The notes under the pieces are model-generated. The model saw only the letters and a program-made list of their open reading frames with translations. It had not been told where the DNA came from and did not search any database. From assembly GCA_020353055.1 (NCBI GenBank), contig CP070686.1, forward strand, positions 1-48,087: a stretch of DNA of 48,087 nt. The letters are read 5' to 3'. Shown piece after piece: positions 42,796-48,087 of the stretch. Positions within the stretch are counted from its first letter, which is position 1, and each line of letters starts with the position of its first letter. The position numbers and the translations under genes are program-made. The DNA comes from Caldifarciminota bacterium (GTDB taxonomy: Bacteria > Hydrothermota > Tepidihabitantia > SM23-42).

Positions 42796-42982
42796 TCACC
42801 AACTTTTAATGAAGGATTCGATACAAGAATCTCTGAATTCTGGACAATGCGTTTTGCGTCTAAGTCAGATAGGCGCGCGTAACCGTTTTGTTACTTGCGC
42901 GTACCTGCGTTTCTATGGCAACAGGGAGCAATCTGGAGTGAATTCAAACATCCCCTTTTCCAGCAACAAGTAAGGAGGTCTA
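42796..42982 (+). other. Long 5' leader of cassette IV
   Basis: About 187 bases between the predicted transcription start and A4. It contains an imperfect hairpin around GCGCGTAAC and GTTACTTGCGC near 42875-42905 and an open frame from the ATG at 42809 to a TAA (42971-42973) that overlaps the A4 ribosome site. No known riboswitch is recognised. Confidence 0.45.
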
Positions 42983-44068
42983 ATGACTGGTATGTTACTG
43001 GCGGGCATCTTCGCGCTTGCGCCGCCGACCGCTGTTCATGCATACGATACGCCAGATGACGGCGGCGGGGCGGTAACGATAGAATGGCAACTATCGGCCG
43101 ATGATATGCACTTGCAGAAATACGAAGTATACCGCAGCGAAAACGGCGTTGATTTCGAAAAGGTTGGCCTCATAGGTCGGGGCCGTAACCAGATCGAAGA
43201 TGAAACCGAAGATGGTAAACAGTATACGTACAAGGTGGCGGCGGTTGCTGATACCGCAACGGTATTTTCCGAACCATCCTCAGTGGTAATAAGCACTGCG
43301 CAGTGGCTCAACCGTAAGAAGATCAACATAATCGTAGCAGTTGTCGTCCTCGGCGGTTTGATAATGTTCTTCATTCAGCATGCGCGCCGCGGTAGAGAAC
43401 TCTTTGTCAGAAAAATCGCCGGATTGCACGCGATCGATGATGCCGTGGGCAGGGCTACTGAAATGGGGAAGCCGATCCTTTACTGTCCGGGTATAGGATA
43501 TATTGAAGACATTGCCACGATCGCTTCTCTCAACATCCTTGGCGAGGTTGCAAAAAAATGTGGTCAATACGACACTAAGCTTATCAACCCTCATTTCGAT
43601 CCGATCGTCTACACAGTAGCAAGAGAAATCGTAAAAGAATCCTACACAAACGTTGGAAGGCCTGACGCATTCGACCCGGATAGTGTATACTATGTAACCG
43701 ATTCACAATTCGCATATGCGGCCGCCGTTGATGGGATCATGCTACGAGAATTGCCAGCAACGAACTTTTTGGTTGGTTGGTTTCGTGCGGAATCCCTTAT
43801 TCTCGCAGAAACCGGCGCATCAACCGGCGCAATTCAGATCGCCGGCACCGACCAGGTTTCGCAATTACCATTCTTTGTCACCGCCTGCGACTATACTCTG
43901 ATCGGCGAGGAACTCTATGCGGCTTCCGCTTATATCTCGCGCGAACCGTTGTTACTGGGTGCCATAAAAGGCGAAGACTGGGGCAAGGTGATAATCGGTG
44001 CCATCCTCATTGCCGGTTCAATCATCGGACTGCTTACTGTCTTTCCAATAATGAGTTTGTTTGACTAG
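42983..44068 (+). CDS. Cassette protein A4: FN3 membrane protein (DUF6754-like)
   Basis: A 361-residue A protein: signal peptide ending near APPTAVHAYD, FN3-like domain (PDDGGGAVTIEWQLSADD), TM helix (INIIVAVVVLGGLIMFFI) and RRGRELFVRK, then the conserved domain with GRATEMGKPILYCPGIGYI, AETGASTG, QIAGTDQ and the CDYTLIGEELYAASAY block, and a C-terminal TM helix. Closest to A3 by eye. The ribosome site AAGGAGG lies four bases before the ATG. B4 follows after nine bases. Confidence 0.84.
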   Translation: MTGMLLAGIFALAPPTAVHAYDTPDDGGGAVTIEWQLSADDMHLQKYEVYRSENGVDFEKVGLIGRGRNQIEDETEDGKQYTYKVAAVADTATVFSEPSSVVISTAQWLNRKKINIIVAVVVLGGLIMFFIQHARRGRELFVRKIAGLHAIDDAVGRATEMGKPILYCPGIGYIEDIATIASLNILGEVAKKCGQYDTKLINPHFDPIVYTVAREIVKESYTNVGRPDAFDPDSVYYVTDSQFAYAAAVDGIMLRELPATNFLVGWFRAESLILAETGASTGAIQIAGTDQVSQLPFFVTACDYTLIGEELYAASAYISREPLLLGAIKGEDWGKVIIGAILIAGSIIGLLTVFPIMSLFD

Positions 44069-44077
44069 GGGGCTCGA

Positions 44078-44740
44078 ATGAAAAGAAATTTTCCTTTATT
44101 GTTGGTTTTTGTTTTCGGAATACTCGGCATCATCCCATTTATCGTACCCCATCCCGCGGTTCAAAACACCGATGAATTCCTCCGCAACAACCTCCTGAAG
44201 ATACTTGCTGCTTTCGCTCTGATACTGGGATTGGGCAGCCTGTTGAGAGTACATTTCGACAAAATCCGGCGCAAGGGACAGAACTGGGAATACTCCTGGG
44301 TACTCATCGTCACTTTTGTCGTTACCTCGATCATCGGTCTATTCGGAGGCGTTTCCGGCACGGGCATACTGCCGACGAGAATCGGATCTTTTGCATTCGA
44401 CATCTGGACGATCTATTTCAATATCGAAGTACCACTGGGTGCTGCGATGTTTGCCTTGCTGTCGTTTTTCATGGCCTCGGCAGCCTACCGCGCATTCCGT
44501 GCTCGTTCCGCCGAGGCAACCCTGCTGCTTGCTTCGGCATTCATCGTCATGCTGGGCGTTCTTCCTCTCGGTAACGATATTTCTCCCCACCTCCCGTCTT
44601 TTGCACAATGGATCATGGACGTACCCAATGTTGCCGGGCAGCGCGGCATTCTTTTCGGCGTTGCGCTCGGCATGCTGGCAACCGCACTTAAGATCATACT
44701 CGGCATCGAACGCTCATGGCTTGGCGGAGGTGGCGAGTGA
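44078..44740 (+). CDS. Cassette protein B4: polytopic membrane protein
   Basis: A 220-residue B paralogue with about six TM helices. It shares with B3 the VHFDKIRRKGQNWEYSW loop, FMASAAYRAFRARSAEATLLL, MDVPNVAGQRGILFGVALG and the LKIILGIERSWLGGGG end, and the SGTGILPTRIGSFAFD insertion. GTGA overlap with C4. Confidence 0.83.
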   Translation: MKRNFPLLLVFVFGILGIIPFIVPHPAVQNTDEFLRNNLLKILAAFALILGLGSLLRVHFDKIRRKGQNWEYSWVLIVTFVVTSIIGLFGGVSGTGILPTRIGSFAFDIWTIYFNIEVPLGAAMFALLSFFMASAAYRAFRARSAEATLLLASAFIVMLGVLPLGNDISPHLPSFAQWIMDVPNVAGQRGILFGVALGMLATALKIILGIERSWLGGGGE

Positions 44741-45636
44741 AGATCATCGACCTTCTGACGAAGATTGACCGGCGCATCATCTACCTGATACTCTTTACGG
44801 TCGTGACCCTGCCGATCATCTTCCCATCCGCGAAATCCATACGGGTAATGCCGCCGGTCGAGAAGCTTTACGACGCCATAGACAACATCCCGGAAGATAA
44901 GGCATTGATCATCGATTTTGACTACGACCCGCAGACCTTACCGGAGATCGAACCGATGGCTTTTGCCATACTTCGACACGCATTCAGGAAACGCATAAAG
45001 GTGCTGGCATTGAGCCTGTATGTACAACCGCTTGGTCTTGCGCAGAATGCGCTCGTCAATGTGTCTGAAGAATTTAACAGCGTGGCAACGACGATTGCAG
45101 ATAGTATCATATACGGACGCGACTACGTATTCCTCGGATGGCAGCCGCCACCTCTCATTCCCATCCTCGGCATGGGCGAGAGCATTGTCAATGTCTACAG
45201 GACCGATTACTACGGTAACCAAACCGACACGTTGCCGCTCATGAAAGAAGTGAAGAACTACGCCGACGTCGGGTTACTCGTATCACTGAGCAGCGGCGAC
45301 CCTCCGAAGTGGTGGGTCGAATACGCACAAAACAGATTCGGTGTGAAAGTCGGCGCCGGGATAACTGCAGTTAGCGCCTCCGAATTCTACCCTTACTTGC
45401 AGACCGGTCAATTTTCCGGACTCATGGTCGGGATGAAGGGTGCTGCCGAATACGAAGAACAGATCGAAGCCGAACTCAACATCAAAGTGCGGCGTAAAGC
45501 GAGCGAGTCCATGTCTTCACTTACCTATGCCCATCTGGTCATAATCATCTTCATTCTTATCGGCAACACCGGCTACTTCATATCCCGCCGCAAGGCCAAG
45601 CCGTCACCGACCTCACCCACAGGGAGGACAAGATGA
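44737..45636 (+). CDS. Cassette protein C4: membrane-anchored ectodomain protein
   Basis: A 299-residue C paralogue. N-terminal TM helix (IIYLILFTVVTLPIIF), ectodomain with FDYDPQTLPEIEPM, RHAFRKRIK, IYGRDYVFLGWQPPP, ILGMGESIVNVY, DYYGNQTDTLPLM and YLQTGQFSGLMVGMKGAAEYE, then a C-terminal TM helix. Its tail (SRRKAKPSPTSPTGRTR) is longer than in C3. The start is GTG with GGAGG upstream. The stop overlaps a 54-codon ORF rather than D4 directly. Confidence 0.83.
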   Translation: MKIIDLLTKIDRRIIYLILFTVVTLPIIFPSAKSIRVMPPVEKLYDAIDNIPEDKALIIDFDYDPQTLPEIEPMAFAILRHAFRKRIKVLALSLYVQPLGLAQNALVNVSEEFNSVATTIADSIIYGRDYVFLGWQPPPLIPILGMGESIVNVYRTDYYGNQTDTLPLMKEVKNYADVGLLVSLSSGDPPKWWVEYAQNRFGVKVGAGITAVSASEFYPYLQTGQFSGLMVGMKGAAEYEEQIEAELNIKVRRKASESMSSLTYAHLVIIIFILIGNTGYFISRRKAKPSPTSPTGRTR

Positions 45637-45797
45637 CCGCTCGAACGAACCATCAGCTCATATATACGCAAAATATTGAACATCACTGTAGTCTGTTTTT
45701 CATCACCGTCCCGCTCCGCGGGATCCTCGACTTTCGTTATACGCATTCTTTCAAACGATGGAAAATCGGGATAATCAACGCGAGGAGGCTCCCATGA
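45633..45797 (+). CDS. 54-codon bridging ORF between C4 and D4
   Basis: The ATG at 45633 overlaps the C4 stop (ATGA) and has GGAGG five bases upstream. The frame runs 54 codons and its TGA overlaps the D4 ATG (ATGA), so it is stitched in at both ends. The product (begins MTARTNHQLIYTQN, ends INARRLP) is basic and not recognised. It could be a small subunit specific to this cassette, or an insertion of about 160 bases that kept translational coupling. By chance an open frame in the right phase would occur in about one case in forty (rough estimate). Confidence 0.4.
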   Translation: MTARTNHQLIYTQNIEHHCSLFFITVPLRGILDFRYTHSFKRWKIGIINARRLP

Positions 45798-46435
45798 ATA
45801 TTTCACTTGACCCCTGGGTTTGGATAAGCGCGCTTTGCACAATCGCCATTTTTTCATTTCTCTGGCGTGACAATCCATTCTATAAAGTTGCCGAACACGT
45901 TTTTGTTGGCGTTGCCAATGGCTGGGCTGTTACCTTCTACTGGCACAATGTACTCATGCCCACCCTGTTCGACCCGCTGTTCAGACAAGGCCAATTACTC
46001 TTCATCATTCCGTTCATTATTGGTATGCTATATCTGACGCGGTTTATACCGCGCGTGTCATGGCTCGTTCGTATTCCCATCGGTATATCAATGGGTTACT
46101 ATGTCGGAGCATCGATCCCCGCCGTAAGTCAGGCACTCATCATCAAGCAGATACAAGGAACCTTCCTGACGCCGCAGAATTTCCAGGCATGGCATGCCGG
46201 CAATATGGGTGTAGTGTGGTCGGTAATCTTGTTAGTCGGCGTACTGTGTACGCTGTCGTATTTCTACTTCTCCAAAGAACACAAAGGCGTTCTCGGCACG
46301 ACGTCACGTATCGGTATTATCTTTGTCATGATCGGTTTCGGCGCTGCATTTGGTTACACGGTCATGGCACGTATCAGCCTTCTTATCGGGCGAATCCAGT
46401 ACCTACTCGGTCCCTGGTTGGGCATCGTCGATTAA
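45794..46435 (+). CDS. Cassette protein D4: polytopic membrane protein
   Basis: A 213-residue D paralogue with about six TM helices: DPWVWISALCTIAIFSFLW, RDNPFYKVAEHVFVGVANGW, TRFIPRVSWLVRIPIGISMG, SKEHKGVLG, IIFVMIGFGAAFGYTVM and LLGPWLGIVD. The ATG at 45794 was chosen over one at 45758 because GGAGG lies five bases upstream and the protein then begins MNISLDPWVWI, as in D3. Confidence 0.83.
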   Translation: MNISLDPWVWISALCTIAIFSFLWRDNPFYKVAEHVFVGVANGWAVTFYWHNVLMPTLFDPLFRQGQLLFIIPFIIGMLYLTRFIPRVSWLVRIPIGISMGYYVGASIPAVSQALIIKQIQGTFLTPQNFQAWHAGNMGVVWSVILLVGVLCTLSYFYFSKEHKGVLGTTSRIGIIFVMIGFGAAFGYTVMARISLLIGRIQYLLGPWLGIVD

Positions 46436-46469
46436 GTAGCACAAAACCAGTTCTGAAAAAAACGCCATA

Positions 46470-46500
46470 GCGGCGTACGGCAAATCACGCCGTGCGCCGC
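46470..46500 (+). other. Hairpin between cassettes IV and V
   Basis: A 12-base stem with one G-T pair (46470-46481 with 46489-46500) and a seven-base loop. It lies 34 bases after the D4 stop and 19 bases before the A5 promoter, as in the preceding junction. No T-run follows. Confidence 0.75.
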
Positions 46501-46519
46501 GCTTCTTCAATCAAGAGTC

Positions 46520-46547
46520 TTTACTTATTACCCTCTTCTAATATAAT
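46520..46547 (+). promoter_or_regulatory. Promoter of cassette V
   Basis: TTTACT (46520-46525), a 16-base spacer and TATAAT (46542-46547): same hexamers and spacing as cassette IV. The predicted leader is about 300 bases. Confidence 0.78.
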
Positions 46548-46566
46548 ATAACACATTGCAGGATTA

Positions 46567-46857
46567 ATGGACAATCACTATCCATTGAGTTACAAGACTA
46601 CACACGGATCATCGGAAACGATGGTCAATAATGAACTCATAGTATATAGCACGTTGGTTGTCATCCCGACTTCAGATACCGTCAGTCGGTTAATGGCCTC
46701 GAAAAGCGAATCACACTACGATTACGATGTCTGTTTTGTACAACCGGACGCCCCACCATACGGACTCGAAACCGCATTCCGACCGACGTATTGCATTTCC
46801 AAACCGTACAACCTCAACCTGATGTCATTTGTTTACCTATCCAAGGAGGTTCAATGA
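46567..46857 (+). CDS. Possible 96-residue leader ORF of cassette V
   Basis: This ORF opens 13 bases after the predicted transcription start and ends in an ATGA overlap with A5. A weak GGA precedes the ATG at three bases. The product shows no signal peptide, domain or similarity to the shorter leader ORF of cassette IV. It may be a regulatory leader, a fast-evolving small protein or chance; otherwise the 418 bases between D4 and A5 hold only the hairpin and promoter. Confidence 0.3.
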   Translation: MDNHYPLSYKTTHGSSETMVNNELIVYSTLVVIPTSDTVSRLMASKSESHYDYDVCFVQPDAPPYGLETAFRPTYCISKPYNLNLMSFVYLSKEVQ

Positions 46858-47939
46858 TTTATGTTCTATTAGCCGGTGTCTTTGCCCTCGCTCCACCGAC
46901 CGGCGTGAATGCCTATGACACACCGAACGACCGTGGTGACGCGATCACGGTTGAATGGCAGCTTTCATCTGATGATGCGCAGCTCGAGGGATATGAGATA
47001 TACCGAAGCGAACAAGGTAAAGAATATGAACTCGTTGGTTTTATCGGTTCCGGCCGGACCCGTTATGAAGATCGAGTCGAAGAAGATAAGGAATACGAGT
47101 ACAAAGTCGCCGCCCTGTATGATTCAGAACGGGCGTATTCAGAACCCTCCCCAACGGCACGCAGCAAACCTCAGTGGTTCGACGCAGAATCGATCAATTT
47201 ACTCATCGGTGTCATCATCTTCTGTACGATAATCCTCTATTTTATCAATCAAGCAAGAAGAGGCAAGAAACTCTTCATCCGTAAAATCAGCGGCCTCGAT
47301 GCCGTAGACGAAGCAGTCGGCCGGGCAACGGAAATGGGAAGACCAATTCTGTATTGCATGGGCATCGGTCTCGTTGATTATATCGCCACCATTGCGTCAT
47401 TCAATATCCTTGGTGAAATTGCGAAAAAAACCGGTCAATATGAGACACCGTTAATAGTACCGACTTCCAACCCGGTCGTTTACACCGTGGCGCGCGAAAT
47501 AGTCAAAGAATCATACACCACGATCGGCAGACCCGATCTCTTTGATTCAGATCAGGTGTATTTCGTGACCGACTCACAGTTCGCTTTTGCCGCGGCAGTG
47601 GACGGCGTCATGCTAAGAGAAAAACCGGCTGCGAATTTTTTCATTGGATATTTCAAAGCCGAATCCTTGATCATGGCCGAGACCGGTGCCTCGACCGGTG
47701 CGATCCAGATCGCCGGAACCGACCAGATAACCCAACTACCTTTCTTTGTGACTGCCTGTGACTTCACGCTGATCGGCGAGGAATTATATGCCGCATCCGC
47801 TTACTTATCTAAAGAACCACTGCTACTTGGAGCGATCAAAGGCGAGGATTTGGGTAAGGTGGTGATCCTAAGCGTTCTCGCCGTCGCTTCGCTCATCGGA
47901 CTCCTGACAAAATTCCCTGTACTCAATGTGTTTCGATAG
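46854..47939 (+). CDS. Cassette protein A5: FN3 membrane protein (DUF6754-like)
   Basis: A 361-residue A protein: signal peptide (MIYVLLAGVFALAPPTGVNAYD), FN3-like domain (PNDRGDAITVEWQLSSDD), TM helix (LLIGVIIFCTIILYFI), RRGKKLFIRK, conserved domain (GRATEMGRPILYCMGIGLV, FDSDQVYFVTDSQFAFAAAV, AETGASTG, QIAGTDQ, CDFTLIGEELYAASAY) and a C-terminal TM helix. CDF replaces the CDY of all other copies. The start at 46854 is set by AAGGAGG four bases upstream. B5 starts nine bases after the stop. Confidence 0.84.
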   Translation: MIYVLLAGVFALAPPTGVNAYDTPNDRGDAITVEWQLSSDDAQLEGYEIYRSEQGKEYELVGFIGSGRTRYEDRVEEDKEYEYKVAALYDSERAYSEPSPTARSKPQWFDAESINLLIGVIIFCTIILYFINQARRGKKLFIRKISGLDAVDEAVGRATEMGRPILYCMGIGLVDYIATIASFNILGEIAKKTGQYETPLIVPTSNPVVYTVAREIVKESYTTIGRPDLFDSDQVYFVTDSQFAFAAAVDGVMLREKPAANFFIGYFKAESLIMAETGASTGAIQIAGTDQITQLPFFVTACDFTLIGEELYAASAYLSKEPLLLGAIKGEDLGKVVILSVLAVASLIGLLTKFPVLNVFR

Positions 47940-47948
47940 GAGCATGTT

Positions 47949-48087
47949 ATGAAAAGAAGATTTCCATTAATGTTGGTTCTCATATTCGGAATCCTGGGCA
48001 TAATACCGTACTTCGTGCCGCATGGAGGATACCAGGATTTCGACAATGCTTTGCGGAACGATTTCATTAGAATACTTTCCGCATTCG
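47949..48087 (+). CDS. Cassette protein B5 (3' partial)
   Basis: The first 46 codons of a B paralogue cut by the window end. MKRRFPLMLVLIFGILGII, YFVPH and LRNDFIRILSAF match the N-termini of B3 and B4 (IPFIVPHP and LRNNLLKILAAF in B4). This shows that the cassette V gene order continues beyond the window. Confidence 0.8.
   Translation, partial: MKRRFPLMLVLIFGILGIIPYFVPHGGYQDFDNALRNDFIRILSAF

Noticed and set aside
42788-42973. 61-residue ORF before A4 read from its first ATG
   Set aside because: Its ATG overlaps the -10 hexamer, so it cannot be in the transcript. Only the internal ATG at 42809 could be used, and that lacks a ribosome site.
42711-46500. Calling the inter-cassette hairpins rho-independent terminators
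   Set aside because: The stems are strong but no T-run follows either of them, so I list them as hairpins of unknown role.

Overview
The window comes from a chromosome of a Gram-negative (diderm) bacterium that I cannot name to species. The closest match from memory is an uncultured lineage such as candidate division WOR-3 (Stahlbacteria) or a relative. The reasons are a PorV/UPF0164-type outer-membrane protein, a deiminase with a type-IX-like C-terminal sorting domain, an archaeal-type fructose-bisphosphate aldolase/phosphatase, a LonB-like protease, a large SRP RNA with an Alu domain, and FN3 membrane proteins that I associate with DUF6754. This assignment is inference. No tRNA, rRNA, CRISPR array or transposase was seen.

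Layout. 1-5450: end of a DUF4015-type glycosidase-like gene, a PorV-like gene, fbp and a lon-type protease. 5482-15783 (minus strand): informational and housekeeping genes metG, tatD, rsmA, a DUF362-ferredoxin protein, amrS, holA, a zinc-ribbon coiled-coil protein, leuS and a Lys-rich HARE-HTH protein. 15862-20307 (plus): an orphan A1 gene and then the first complete A-B-C-D membrane cassette. 20364-25352 (plus): PPC-domain protein, class III aminotransferase, phosphohexomutase, secreted deiminase. 25363-29811 (minus): ebfC, dnaX, SRP RNA, a solute-binding-like protein and a TPR lipoprotein. 29958-32274 (plus): SPOR protein, ridA, rnc. 32300-36530 (minus): a rifampicin-phosphotransferase-like enzyme and an ABC-F ATPase. 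36734-39357 (plus): an outer-membrane protein, a MazG-like enzyme, and a four-helix-bundle gene inside an inverted-repeat element. 39426-48087 (plus): two complete A-B-C-D cassettes plus the start of another.

The outstanding feature is the repeated four-gene cassette. A is a signal peptide, an FN3 domain, a TM helix, a well-conserved soluble domain and a C-terminal TM helix. B is a polytopic membrane protein. C is a TM-anchored alpha/beta-looking ectodomain. D is a polytopic membrane protein. Five A genes, three complete B-C-D sets and the start of a fourth B are present at two loci about 19 kb apart. Gene order and 4-base start/stop overlaps are kept, which points to a stoichiometric membrane complex that exists in several paralogous versions. 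Its function is unknown to me.

The second feature is promoter grammar. Fourteen sigma70-like promoters can be read by eye, and all have a 16-base spacer. In at least five cases (metG, holA, A1, A2 and the SPOR gene) the start codon lies only 5-6 bases after the -10 hexamer, which implies leaderless mRNAs. Other genes have strong AAGGAGG ribosome binding sites.
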